From contig NC_065536.1 in NCBI RefSeq assembly GCF_932294415.1, positions 2,046,001 to 2,110,000 on the forward strand: a DNA stretch of 64,000 nucleotides, written 5' to 3'. The position numbers and the translations under genes were made by a program. Of this stretch, positions 45,211 to 56,947 are shown in pieces (positions within the stretch are counted from its first letter, which is position 1; each line of letters starts with the position of its first letter). The notes under the pieces are model-generated. The model did no database searches and was not told where the DNA came from. It worked only from the letters and a program-made list of their open reading frames with translations. The DNA is from Quercus robur (lineage: Eukaryota > Streptophyta > Magnoliopsida > Fagales > Fagaceae).

Positions 45211-46719
45211 CTCCTGGATCGTCTCGTGCTGTTATCTCGCATGAAAAGCTCTCCCAAATACAGGGAAGTGAAGATTCACGTGATGGTTCCTGTCTAGAAA
45301 AAAAGTCTGGAAATTCTCCTGCACAGAATAGTATAGAACCAAATAAAGGTTTTATCAATTTTATTGTTCAGATCATTACTGTAAACATATGTTTCTCCAA
45401 CATTTGAACGAGTGTCTTGTCTCAATTAACAGGTAGAATGGTATTACCATTTACACCCTTAACAGTAGTGTTTCAAGATGTGCAATACTATGTTGACATC
45501 CCCTTGGTAATTACACTTAATTCATATAAGGTTATGGTTGCTGCTGAATTGATGGCTGTTTACATTACAACATATTAATTCCTGTCATTTTTTTTCCTTT
45601 TTGGCTTCTAGGAAACGAGAGAAAAGGGATTCACCAATAAAAAACTCCAAATTCTTTCTGATATTACGGGTGCATTGAAGTCTGGTGTTCTTACAGCATT
45701 GATGGGTGTCAGTGGAGCCGGGAAAACAACTCTTCTGGATGTCTTAGCCGGAAGAAAGACCAGTGGCTATATTGAAGGGCACATAAAAATTGGAGGGTAT
45801 CCCAAGTTTCAAGAGACGTTTGCTAGGGTGTCGGGTTATTGTGAACAAACAGACATACATTCTCCTCAAATCACAGTTGAAGAATCGGTGATATTTTCTG
45901 CTTGGCTACGACTGTCTCCTCAGATAGACTCAAAAACTAAAGCTGTAAGTTCTCTATGTGCTGACATGAATCAAAGGTTTGGTTTTATATTCATCATTGA
46001 GATAATATTTTGTGAAAGCTACTGTGTCATGTCATGCAGGAATTTGTGAATGAAGTCTTGGAGACCATTGAGCTTGATGGAATAAAGGATGCCCTGGTTG
46101 GCGTACCTGGCATTAATGGTCTATCAAATGAGCAGCGCAAGAGGCTTACAATAGCTGTGGAGCTTGTTTCTAACCCGTCTATTATCTTCATGGATGAACC
46201 AACAACGGGTTTGGATGCAAGAGCAGCTGCAATTGTTATGCGAGCTGTGAAGAATGTAGCTGATACAGGAAGAACAATTGTTTGTACCATCCACCAGCCA
46301 AGTATTGACATATTTGAAGCATTTGATGAGGTGATTTTTTTTATGAGAATTTAAAATTGTAAGGGTAAGTAAAATTGTAAAACCAAGAAGCTGTTACCTT
46401 GTCCTAGGAGTTTTATTAATCTCAGAAATACATGCATTTGTACTGAGGAAATAAATAAAGGCCCTGGAGTTTTTTAGATCTGAGGAAAAGCAACCAGATT
46501 ATGAATTTGTGAGATGCATTCCAGCCTACTACCCAAAAAGAGTATATGAGACCATAGTGTTGGATAATAATCAACAATTTTCTTGTTATCGAATCTAGAA
46601 TAGTTACTTATCTCATGCCTGTCTTGCTAATGCAGCTAATTCTTCTAAAAAGTGGTGGACATGTAATATACTCGGGATCATTAGGACAACATTCAGCTTG
46701 TGTTATAGAATACTTTGAG
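45211..46719 (+). CDS. PDR exons for linker and ATPase domain 2
   Basis: A Ser-rich linker ([18 protein letters not shown]) is followed by [20 protein letters not shown], the conserved entry to ATPase 2. [19 protein letters not shown] is Walker [20 protein letters not shown] is the Q-loop region. [16 protein letters not shown] is the degenerate signature normal for this half. [17 protein letters not shown] is Walker B. A final exon encodes [20 protein letters not shown]. All exons are intact and look under recent constraint. Confidence 0.88.
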
Positions 46720-46850
46720 GTCAGTTTGATGTAGCAACGCATTTTATCTATTGCTTTTTTCCCCCTGCTTTCATTTATCTTAAGTAATACTATTTACTTT
46801 GAGTAATTAATTTTATTGATCTTCTTGTTACTGAACTTTTACTTTGACAG

Positions 46851-47289
46851 AGTATCCCTGGAGTTCCGAAGATTAGAAATAATTACAATCCGGCAACATG
46901 GATGTTAGAGGTCACTTCTATATCCGCAGAACTCCTCTCTATTGTGGCCACACGGTAGGTGTGGGCGCTAAGATTTAAAAAGTAGATATAGTAGAACTGA
47001 TCATATTGTTCTACTCTTGCAGCAAATTCCAAAGTGGTGGATCTGGATGTATTATCTGACCCCTACATCTTGGTCACTTAATGGTATGCTTTCATCACAA
47101 TATGGAGATATAAATAAAAAGATTGTGATATTTGGAGAAACCAAAACAGTTGTTGCATTCTTAGAAGATTACTTTGGGTTTCACCATGACCAGTTAGCTA
47201 TTGTGGCGGTTGTTCTCATTGCCTTCCCCATTGTTTTTGCATCCTTGTTTTCATACTTTATCGGAAAGTTAAAATTCCAGCGTAGGTAA
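46851..47289 (+). pseudogene. PDR membrane domain 2: deletion junction and last exon
   Basis: The exon [20 protein letters not shown] runs into unrelated sequence (ELLSIVATR, then a stop) near 46920. Only about 60 bp later the intron before the last exon begins to match copy B, so three exons for the second membrane domain are missing. The last exon (47023-47289) is intact: [20 protein letters not shown], then the C-terminal helix [20 protein letters not shown], and a stop. The missing exons survive in copy B at 58410-59696. Confidence 0.85.
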
Positions 47290-47651
47290 AGGATGGAGAT
47301 GTTGTCTGTTGCTTGCAAGCCCTTTAGTTTGCAAGTAATTGTTGATTCAATGTAGTAAGAACTATCGCATATTTATCAAGTAATGTATTGCTTTAGTGTA
47401 ATAAGAACTACTATAAACTTATCAAGTTAAAAAATCATGTGTACAGAATTTACATTTTAGATAACACAAATTGTTAACATTAGAAATTCAAATTACAACA
47501 TGCATTGTCTATAAACTGCCTTGCTAAGATATTGTGTTGTAAGTAACTCTATACATTCTAACTTCGAAAGGCATATTCACAAACACACTATATATTTGGG
47601 ATTTGTTGTGTGACAGATCAAGTTTTATAATGGACATGTTGTAAATTGTAG

Positions 47652-48150
47652 GTGATAGTTGAAGTTCCCTATCTCTTCATCGAAACTGTTATATTTGTGA
47701 TTGTCATATATCCAATGATTTGATATCATGGGTCAGCTTATTAGATTTGCTGATACTTCTATTCTAGACTTTGTTCCCAACTATACTACAATTATTTGGG
47801 AATGCTACTTATTTCATTCACACCAAACTTTATGGTAGTTGCAATTTTGTCCTCACCCTACTACATGATATTCAACCATTTTGCTAGTTTTTAGTTTTTG
47901 ATTCCAGAATTGATAAACTAAGGTTGCAAAACTGTCTCTAGTGAGGCCATAGTGTATTTGTGAATGTGAAAACTTATGAATATATAGTTGAACTTGATTA
48001 TATATTGTAACACTCTTGCAGCAAATTCCAAAATGGTGGATATAATTGTATAGTTTGACCCTTACATATTGGATGTTGAATGGTTTGTTTACATCGCAAT
48101 ATGGAGCCATAAATAAGGACATTGTGGTATTGGAGTATTTTAAACAATAA
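47652..48150 (+). pseudogene. PDR fragment, copy C (last two exons)
   Basis: 47652-47911 matches the exon starting [10 protein letters not shown] of copy B but has stops (for example ccaatgatttga) and indels, and its donor GT is changed to GA. The following intron and 48022-48150 match the last exon (QIPKWW, then ATA TAA). This third copy is older than A and B. Confidence 0.85.
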
Positions 48151-48354
48151 ACTAGTAAATTTAATGAAAAGACATGGAAGTTTTATACAGTAAATGAGGA
48201 GTTAGTGTTTTAGTCAAATTTTGAATCCCCAGTGTGAAGATTTATCGAGTCTAAGTGTAATTTTTCTTTTAACTGTATTCACTAACATTTGGCCTTTGAA
48301 AAACCTAAAGTTGTTGTTGCAAGATCTATTGTCGTTGGTGTTCTGAGTTTTCAA

Positions 48355-48580
48355 GTCCATTTTATGTGCTTTGGGTTCTTCATAGATCATTGAGAGCTAT
48401 AACATGAATATGCTGATTTTATGTAACTTATTGGAAATTAAGGGTTAACTTATAAGGTTTTCTAGTATTTCTATGCAACATTATCTCTACTTCAATTATC
48501 TGGCAATGCTACTTGGTTCATTGATACCAAACTTCATGGTAACTGCAATTTTGTGCAAACCTTTTGCAAGTAATTTGTTG
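48355..48580 (+). pseudogene. PDR fragment, copy D
   Basis: Matches intron and exon sequence of copy B at 59170-59640 (gagttcttagtagatc, aaggttttctggttcttctatgcaaca, ttatctgggaatgctac, accaaatgccatg) with deletions between blocks. Too short and damaged to encode anything. Confidence 0.75.
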
Positions 48581-48589
48581 ATTGACGTA

Positions 48590-48870
48590 CTAATCAACGA
48601 TGATAGGAAAATTTGTTGTGTTTAGTAAGATTGGTTGTAATTGATCAAGTTACAATGCAAGCAATCAATCTCAAAATAGACACCAAATTTACGTGGAAAA
48701 CCCTTTAATGTAGAGGGAAAAATCATGGGAAAAAACCGACCAATCCACTATAAGGAAAATAGAGATTACAGCACTTAAATTTATGCTTACAACTTCGAGT
48801 ACACAACAAATTGGGAAAATACAAGAATATTAATTCTCTAGGAAAAAATATAATCTCACCACAAAACCTA
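48590..48870 (-). repeat. Probable LTR-retroelement fragment
   Basis: Contains acgtggaaaaccctttaatgtagagggaaaaatcatggg and caatccactataaggaaaatagag in pieces. These resemble the R/U5 part of the solo LTR at 25320-25390. No ends are visible. Confidence 0.4.
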
Positions 48871-48884
48871 AGAACTTGGTCAAG

Positions 48885-49145
48885 TACCTACCCTACCTCA
48901 CCTTTCATGTTTCACCATGTGATGTGATACGCAAGCTCTAATGCCACTATGAAATGGTGAAGGAGTTTCTTTCGTAGGTATTTCTCAAAAGTGCATCCAT
49001 GAGTTAAAATTTGCTCAAGTACAAAATATGCTTCACCACATACTAGAATTTGAGTTCTAGTTTAAATCTGGACAAAAGAAAAATTTAACATGAGGGTTTG
49101 ACATACACAAAAAACAGTATGGAAAAGCATGTTATGATAGAAGGT
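48885..49145 (-). pseudogene. Unidentified gene: extra copy of the HGCTxEK exon
   Basis: On the minus strand QILTHGCTFEKYLRKKLLHH, then FIVALELAYHITW and a stop, aligns with the exon at 14706-14850 and the damaged one at 53480-53540. It lies just upstream of block X'. It is the best preserved of the three readings. Confidence 0.5.
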
Positions 49146-50580
49146 TAATAAGAATATGATAATTTAGCTTACATTAAAAGAGCACAAATAAATACAAATA
49201 AATTGGCCAATTATCTCGTCAAATAGCATCACTTGATAATGATTTTTTGAGAAATTTATAACTAAATTTCTATTCACTAGGCATGAGAGTTATCATAACA
49301 TGAATAAAATGTGCAAGATTGACCAAAGAGATAAGGGAAGGTAGTTGAGTTGAATTGGAAGGAAGAATCCAAATTCCAACGGGTTGAATATGCAGCAACA
49401 GATGCATGTTGATATCTGTCTTAAGAGTTGGCCATGATAGTTTCTTTTTCTTTTTTTTTTTCTTTTTTTTTAGGATAAATGGCAGAATGATAATTTCAAG
49501 TTATTCAGTTGCTCAAGGTCCCATGAGAGTACCTTGAAGCCAACGTTGACAAGGAGGCTATCAATCCCTGGAAGAGATTATACAGACCAATATCTGAGGG
49601 AATAGGCATTTGCTCATTCTTCAGTCGTAAAGGATCTTGAAGATAGATATGATATTTATGAAAGTTTGTGTAGAAATAATTTGTTCAGAAAGGTATAATA
49701 TATTGGTGCATGTCAAATTTGCAACTCCCTATGTAAATTCCCAATTACAAAAACTACTAAGATGCTAAAGGTGAGATGCAATCAAGTACTAAAGTCTCCA
49801 ACTCTGCCTAACTGTGAAGCAAAAGCTGAAGTATGACCCCTCTCAAAAACAGAGGATAATCTTCGAGCAAAATCGATAAGATGGAAAATGTCCTAGGCTG
49901 CTATGCATGTCAGAAATGGAAAAAAGCTTATAAAAATGCATTCCATATCCAAATGTCCCAGAGCTGCTAGTTATGTTGGAAATGGAAAATCCAAGTATTT
50001 TAGTACAATTACCAACTAGTTGTGCAGATTACCCACTAATGAACTTTGAAAAGCCTAATTTCCACAAGAATAAGAAGAACAATAAGAAAAAAATACCCTA
50101 AAAGGGGGAGCGGGGGGGATTTCTTGGCTTTTCTTGAAATTGATTACTTGTAACGAGTAAACTCACACCAGCAATGATTGTGAAGAGGCCAACACCTTTC
50201 AACCGGTGACCTTCATGTTGGAACTAGAAAATAGTAACCTGAATATGCATTGCACAGGATCAGAAAATAATGTTAAACAAATGGTACCACAACTGCAGCT
50301 TCCAAATGAGCATTTCACCAGCAGGAAATTAACTAACAATATAAAAATGATCATGCCACTATGTTGATTATCAATTCTTTGCAAATTATAATGAATCTTT
50401 TGAACTGTTTTAGAATCAAATCCATGGACAGTGGACCAAAAATAGAGCTTGAATTGTACCAGTGGAAAACAAAAATTGGCATTCACTATGCCACAAGACA
50501 CTACTGCTTTAAAAATTTAAGGGCAAATGCTATGCCAGTTGTTATTTTTACACTTGTTTTGGACTTGACCAGTGCCTTAA
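49146..50580. other. Intergenic DNA, nothing recognised
   Basis: No supported gene. The minus-strand 100-codon frame near 50199-50501 has no splice context or recognisable family. A T-rich run lies at about 49441-49472. Confidence 0.4.
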
Positions 50581-50599
50581 TCTGCCTTCTTAGAAAAGC

Positions 50600-52490
50600 T
50601 ACAGAAAAGCACCTTAAATACAAGGGGTTTTGTTGGGGGGGGGGGGGGGGGGGGGGTGTGTGGGAAAGAAGAGTAAGGAAAAAATAAAGTACATGAGGAC
50701 ACAATGGACAATATTGGCTATAGCAGACCAATATTTTCCGTGCTTAGAACCTTAAACACTGGCTGGCTACTAGCTTAGCGAGGTTCATCTTTGATCTGAC
50801 CCAAATTAATGTAGAGAACGATAAGAGTTGCAAGCCAGAAAGAGCAGTAATTGAAGGACGAAATTTAGAAGTGGTCATTGGCAATAGTACCATGTAAAAA
50901 GGGAAAACTTACTTCCTTTGGCAGTTCAAACTCCATGCTTGCATCCTCAAGTGCTTGCTGAACATATTTTCTCCGTCCTCTGAGATCTCTTGTAAAGTGA
51001 CTAACTTTTTCCTAGTGGCAGGGATTTGGGGCTTATTCAGGGTAACAAACATCAAGAGAAGCACGAACTTTGCAAAGAAAGCATACTTTTTTAAAGTATT
51101 AGAATTATATTACTTTTAATCACAATGAACAACAATGTTAACGGTCTAAAATAAATATATATAGCAGTCTAACGTCTATTGAAAGGAGCTATAACTGTTT
51201 CAAAAAAAAAAAAAAAAAAAGGAGCTATAACACATTAAGAGCAATTTCAAAGTATAAGCATTAAACAAGGGATGAGCATCAGGAGCAACACATGAGAAAT
51301 TAAAAAGTAATCAGAATGACTCGTTATTTTTTTGGTTGTTTTTTTAATATTATTTTTAAAAATTAGGTTCACTAGAAGGACAAACTATTTCCTGCAGCAG
51401 AGTATCAATTATATGGTAAACTTTACTACTACGCATCGCAACACATTTAATTCCTAAGAAGATTCAAAGCATAAAAATAACCCAGAAAATATCATTTTAA
51501 TTCCTATAAAAAATAGAGCTACCAAACACTTTATTTAAATGAGAAGTAGCAATAACTATGGAATTAGAAATTAAACAAACGAAACAGAAGTTAAGGGAAA
51601 AATATATTTATCAAAAAAAAATTACGGGAAAAATATAGCATATATGATATTTTGAGTGGCTTTATCTTCCTCACTTTCCTTTGGGAGTGCATGCATAGAG
51701 CTCATGCTCATTTTGTTCCGCAGCTAAATCCTCGACCTTCCTGATGGGGTTTTATCTTTGGGTACGGTATATGTTAAATCTAAAAGGCTTTGTTTATGAT
51801 CTGATCAGGAGTGACAAATAGATGATGATTGTTTTGAGATTTAATCAGAGATTACACTAGGAGATGAGCAAGATATGACATTGTCAGTGATTTTTGGAGG
51901 TTCAGCCACAAAAACTTGTGTATTCTGCAAATTTCCTACAGAGAAGAGTACTTTTTTTAACACAAATTTCAAATGTATAGTAAATTATAATTTTGCAGCA
52001 ACTTCTTGATATTACATAGTCCAGTCCTTTCAAAATTAGGGAACTAAAAAAACTCCAATTTTAACTCCATAACACAAAAAGCTAATAAAAATGGTAAATC
52101 AAATTGCAATATCTCGTAAACCACAAAAGCCACTCTTGAGCTATGTGAAAATGATTAGTTATCAAACAGATATATTGGAGCAGTTTCCAAGGTAGAGGCA
52201 GCTATTTAAAGTTAAATGTTAAAGTTAATAATGGCAGGGGAGGTCTCTTTAGTAGATTACTGGATCCTGAATGCCGTAGACCGTATCAAAGGTGCCACTA
52301 ACATCTCACGCTCTCCCAATTATGGTGCCATAGAATAAAATTTCAGTCATTAATATAACAATTCCCTTTGAAGCAAGCTGTGCTTACCATATGGACCAGA
52401 GTTTTGAATTAAACCTGCAATAATAAACAAGTTAAAGGAATGAGAAAATAAACAGATAGCATAAAATAATTTATGTAACTAATAAGTAAA
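50600..52490 (-). pseudogene. Unidentified multi-exon gene, copy X'
   Basis: Aligns with 11391-13310 (for example gaaaagcacctta, aaacttacttcctttggcagttcaaa, cccaattatggtgccata, aagcaagctgtgcttacc). The exon at about 50912-50990 reads RGRRKYVQQALEDAS, then MEFELPKE, before a GGAAG|TAAGT donor, without the stop seen in copy X. The exon at about 51640-51745 and the 27-nt micro-exon at 52388-52414 are kept. Introns are diverged, with insertions. The family is not recognised. Confidence 0.55.
50635..50656. repeat. G22 tract
   Basis: Twenty-two consecutive G. Such tracts can form quadruplexes, stall polymerases and are prone to assembly error. Confidence 0.95.
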
Positions 52491-52776
52491 TTTTCTATTT
52501 ATGCAATATCTTCATTTTAATTGTTAGCCATAGGCCCAAATAAATCAGACTTCTACTCTTGATACTGTTTGTCTTTATTGTCAATTATAATTAGTCTGTG
52601 TCTAACACATAAATATTGAAATTGCAAGGAAATTTTGAATTTTGAATTCTAAAGATTGGTGGAAAAGTAAAGGAAATCATAGATACAATGTAATGGTATA
52701 TTGTTACATTCAAAAAGTCGAGGGATAAATTGATAATGGTCCTAACCAAAGTGAGGTAATTTGTCATTTACCCTAA

Positions 52777-52810
<34 letters not shown>

Positions 52811-53479
52811 AAAAAAATCTAGAGATGAGCCTTCTATACTCTATAGTATAAGAAACAAGTGAATCATCAATAACACAACAAAGTCTTAATCCCAAAATTT
52901 GAGGAGTTTCAGTTTTTAGAAACAATAGAAGGCATCCTTCCAATATAACACACACACAAACAATAACAGAGTCAATCTTGATAAAGGTAGACTTTAGCTT
53001 GTTGGAACTGGTTTTTTCATCTTGCAGGGAATAGAGAGTTAAAAATACTGTCACTTGAAAGGGCAAACATGGTCCTCATGAAGAAAGGTGTTCAATCAAT
53101 TACAGGATGCCTTAAATCTAGCAAAACTTTTCTGCTTTAAATAAAAAAAAAATAAATAAAAAGGCATTTTAGTGTCACATTTTTAACTACAAATATGCAA
53201 CATTATATTATATCTTCATCAGCTTACCAATTGGTTGAAGTCTAACTGAGTCTATGTGCATCCATTGGTCAGCCATGGTTGGACTTCAGATAAAGGGCAG
53301 GTGGTCATGGCCATAGCCAGCCCCTGTAGTATGGAAGCGATGGATCAAGGGGACAGGAGAAATTTTTTGTCACATTCTTTTTAATTCATTATGAAGAAAA
53401 TATACTAAGATAGAAAGATAGAAGCTAACTACTCCGCCAAGATGCATTATAACTGTTACCAGAAAAACATTTGATAAAG
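52491..53479. other. Intronic or intergenic DNA of block X'
   Basis: The left end keeps a match to 13730-13800 (tatgcaatatcttcatttta, aaatcagac). The rest is AT-rich with an (AT)n tract at about 52784-52806 and no clear exon. Confidence 0.4.
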
Positions 53480-54820
53480 AAGTTTCTTTTGTAGCGCTCT
53501 CTAAAATGTGCATCCATGAGTGACAATTGGCTCCATCACAAAATGTACTTCCCGATATCTGATGTTTGGTTGAAATGAGGCCAAAAGAGAATTAAATATT
53601 CAGCATGAGGTTTTTATGGATGGAGAAAAGGGTAAGTAAAAACATAAAAAAGATAAAGCAGAAATATTGAGATATGCCTTACAGTAGAAGATTAATCCAA
53701 CTAACAAAGCCAAGGTAATTTGTCACTTCTTCTTGTCTTATGGTCACCTCATGCATTTCACACACTTCCATGTAACGAAATATTTCACTCCAGCAGCCCC
53801 AACTGCTTCATCAAGTCAGCAAACCTAACCTCCAAAGCCGCAAGCTTAGCTTTAGCCCTTGCACTGAACATCAACCAGGCTACCCCATGTAAGTGGTCAA
53901 GAAGAAAATCAAAGTCAAAGCCTGCTAACAAAGCCAAGGTATTTTATCGCTTCTTCTTGTCTTATGGTCACCTCGTGTTCTTCACGCACTTCCATGTAAC
54001 GAAATACTTCAAACTCTAAGACAAGAAACAAGCATTCCATATTACTTTATCAATTGATAACTAGTAAGTACCTAACAATATAATTTTAAAATTTAATAAA
54101 TAACAAAAAAAAATTTAAGCTTTAAAGAAGTATTACTCATAGAATTGTTGTCACCAATGCACAAGGATCCTGCTTTCGCCCCGACTACACATTGTTTAAG
54201 TAGAGGACACTTTCCATGGCACCAAGGTCTGACTTATAGTATTACCAGCATTTTTGAAGTCATAACAGAGCTTTTCACAAAAAGCCCTATGATATGAGGT
54301 TGAGATTGAACAAGGGCCAAAGAGTAAGAAATATTCTGCATGATGTCTAGACTGAATGAGAGAAAAATATTCCTAGGACATTAATAGGTTGAAAACAATA
54401 ATTATTGACTATGAAACAAGATACAAATGCAGCAACTGAAAGGGGGAAAAAAAGGCAGAAGAAGAAAGGACAGAGTTACCTATAGAAGAATTAACATTTA
54501 AGTGCCTACATCAAGTAATTTTTGGACTCGTCCTATCTTCTCCTCTCCACTCTTTATGGTGTCCTTTTCACAATGGGCAACTATGGCTTGCAACAAGTAG
54601 GAAGTACTTATCAAATTGTCGCCATCTTCATTGACAAGAAACACATCACTAAGACAAGAAGTCTACTTGCATCTAGATTCAAACTTTTAAACCTGTAACA
54701 CCAACGCCTGATAATTAGCAACTATAATTTCAAGCCCTCAAAATTAAGGATAGAAGGTTGCCATAAGTTACAATGACCACGTTTCTACCTAACCTTTCAT
54801 GTGTCATACGATAGGCAAGC
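53480..54820 (-). pseudogene. Unidentified gene: further exon relics, block X'
   Basis: Contains a damaged HGCTxEK exon (about 53480-53540). Two copies of an aacaaagccaaggta...cttcttcttgtcttatggtcacctc segment lie about 230 bp apart (53703 and 53931). A minus-strand frame near 53790-53890 reads HGVAWLMFSARAKAKLAALE, then VRFADLMKQLGLLE and a stop; it may be a C-terminal end. Relics matching 14140-14340 lie at 54350-54500. Order relative to block X is shuffled, pointing to repeated exon units. Confidence 0.45.
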
Positions 54821-55029
54821 TTTACTGCCACAATGAAATGAAGGAGTTTCATAGTAACAAAATGGAAGTTACTGGGGGATTAAGAGGTCTACAGACTTTT
54901 ATTACTTTAGGTAGTAAGTCATAACGTTGCATAGGTGCTTCATTGGCCATCGTCTGAACAACTATCTCTTCTACATCCTTTTTTCCCCCCATATTACCTC
55001 TAATGCAATGAAAATCCAATAAATTTTCT
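54821..55029. other. Short spacer between block X' and PDR copy B
   Basis: No feature recognised. Confidence 0.4.
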
Positions 55030-55248
55030 TGTACTTCATGCATTAATCAGAACTATTGTTTCGAATCAACATTTGTTTCTTGATCAGAAAAATTCTTTCT
55101 TAATAAATCTTAATTGAAGTTATAATTGTCTTAGCCGGCTTCATACACTAAACAATTTAGTAATGAATATTCTGATTACAACCACTATATGTAGACTACT
55201 GAATTACACGCTTATATTAGCTTGTGCACAAAAAATTGTATATATATG

Positions 55249-55716
55249 ACATGTGCATCAAAAGTTGGGCTGTTACAACCAACATATTTATAAAATGAGT
55301 GTAGCTGAGAGGAGAATGTTCAAATGGATAAGTGAAAATACACATAAAAATAGGATTCAAAATGAGGAAATCTACTTAAAGGTAGGGGTGGCCCCTATTA
55401 ATAAAAAGATGAGGGAAATTTGTTTGAGATGGTTTGATCATGTGTAAAGTAGAGCGATTAATGCATTGATAAGAAAGAGTGAGTTGATTCAAGTTGAGGG
55501 AACCAAAAAAGGTAGAAGAAGACCAAAAATAACATCAGTAGATGTAGTTAAAAAGGACATGTGAATTAAGGAAGTAACAGAGGCTATGACCACAGATAGA
55601 ATAGAATGTAAGAAAAGAATACACATGGCTATCCCTAACTAATCTTGTTGAGGATTCACGAATGACCCCAAAAAATTTGGGACTAAGGCTTTGTTATTAT
55701 TGTACATTTGTATCAA
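55249..55716 (+). mobile_element. RTE-type LINE 3' fragment with 13-bp target duplication
   Basis: 55262-55703 encodes the C-terminal end of a LINE reverse transcriptase protein in broken frames (MSVAERRMFKWISENTHKNR, VGVAPINKKMREICLRWFDH, KKGRRRPKI). It ends in the phrase gggactaaggctttgttattattg, the short TTG/TTA-type tail of plant RTE elements. It is flanked by acatgtgcatcaa (55249-55261) and acatttgtatcaa (55704-55716), two mismatches. The matching intron of copy A near 44838 has the unoccupied site. 5'-truncated. Confidence 0.85.
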
Positions 55717-56450
55717 TACTGGTACAAACCTGCCAATAGCTTGTCATTTCTTTGATTAACTTTGACATTAACACCCAGCTAAGTTTGCTTTCCTTTCCTG
55801 CATGTAGATGATGTCCATGAACACAACAATAGGAAGAGAAATACTTGAAAGCCTGGGCTAAACTTTGGTGGATATTTTTATTGGAAATCACTCGTGCACT
55901 ACTTGGATTTACAATATTATTCAACTTCGGATGTATCTTGGCCTTAAGTTTCTTTAAGTGTAAGTTTGACTGTATTGTTATCATAATTGAGTAAACTGCA
56001 ATGCAACAATAGATGATGACTCATCCTCATTTAATAAACATTCAGCTCCTGGATCATCTTCTGCCATTATCTCGCACGAAAAGCACCCCAAAATTAAGAG
56101 CTGTGAAGATTCATGCAATGGTGCCCATGTGGATGTAGATATAGAAATTCTCCACCACAGACTAGTTTAGAACTAAATAAAGGTTAGATCATTTTCTTGT
56201 TCTTAATATTATTTCTCCATATTTTGTTAACCTATATTTCTCCAGTGTTTTAATCAGTGCCATGTCCAATTAACAGGTTGGATGGTTCTACCTTTTACAC
56301 CCTTGACCTTAGTCTTTCAAGATGTGCAATACTATGTTGACACCACTTTGGTAATCACATTTAAGTTCTTACAAAGTTCTGGCAGTTGCTGGATTGATAG
56401 CTGTTTACATGACATTATATTAATTGCTTTCATTACTTTTTGGCTTCCAG

Positions 56451-56947
56451 GAAATGAGAGAATGGGGAAGCTCCTGCAAAAGACTCCAACTTCTTTCTCA
56501 TATTACAGGTTCATTGAGGCCTGGTGTTCTAACAGCATTGATGGGTGTCAGTGGATCAGGGAAAACCACTCTTCTAGATGTTTTAGCAGGAAGAAAGACT
56601 AGTGGCTATATTGAAGGGCAAATAAAGATTGGAGGTTATCCCAAGGTTCAAGAAACCTTTGTTAGGGTATCTGGTTACTGTGAACAAGCTGATATACATT
56701 CTCCTCAAATCACTGTAGAAGAATCAGTCATCTTTTCTGCTTGGCTGCGTTTGTCTCCTGAGATAGATTCAAAAACTAAAGTTGTGCCAACCCCTCCATT
56801 ATGTTCATGGATGAACCAACAACTGGTTTGGATGCAAGAGCAGCTGCAACAGTCATACAAGCAGTAAAGAATGTAGCTGATACAGGAAGAACAATTTTTC
56901 GTACCATCCATCAACCAAGTATTGACATATTTGAAGCATTTGATGAG
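56451..56947 (+). pseudogene. PDR copy B ATPase 2 exon with internal deletion
   Basis: Open from [20 protein letters not shown] through [19 protein letters not shown] to [12 protein letters not shown]. It then joins directly, without intron, to the coding sequence for the Walker B region, but in the wrong phase (reads [13 protein letters not shown]). The intron and roughly 150 coding bases with the [12 protein letters not shown] signature are missing compared with 45944-46185 of copy A. Confidence 0.85.

Larger units (their letters stand above)
37388..47289 (+). pseudogene. PDR-type (ABCG full-size) transporter gene, copy A, damaged
   Basis: Exons follow the pleiotropic drug resistance order: N-terminal region, ATPase 1, membrane domain 1, ATPase 2, then only the end of membrane domain 2. 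Proposed exons: 37388-37785, 38267-38390, 38853-38938, 41024-41109, 41364-41523, 41630-41706, 42518-42571, 42665-42755, 42874-43175, 43260-43541, 43667-43980, 44174-44334, 44417-44520, 44966-45119, 45211-45348, 45433-45506, 45612-45944, 46040-46330, 46636-46719, 46851 onward (broken), and 47023-47289. Such pumps sit in the plasma membrane and export lipophilic metabolites or defence compounds. Two lesions disable it: one extra T after Walker A in the fourth exon, and a deletion near 46920 that removes the exons for most of membrane domain 2. The other exons remain open, so decay is fairly recent. Best comparison: ABCG36/PDR8-like or NtPDR1-like genes; subgroup not resolved. Confidence 0.88.

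Noticed and set aside
50199..50501. 100-codon minus-strand frame
   Set aside because: No homology recognised, no splice or promoter context, and not conserved in the paralogous block.
52784..53066. Minus-strand 97-codon frame ending in YIYIYIYFFF
   Set aside because: Partly the translation of an (AT)n tract; no supporting feature.
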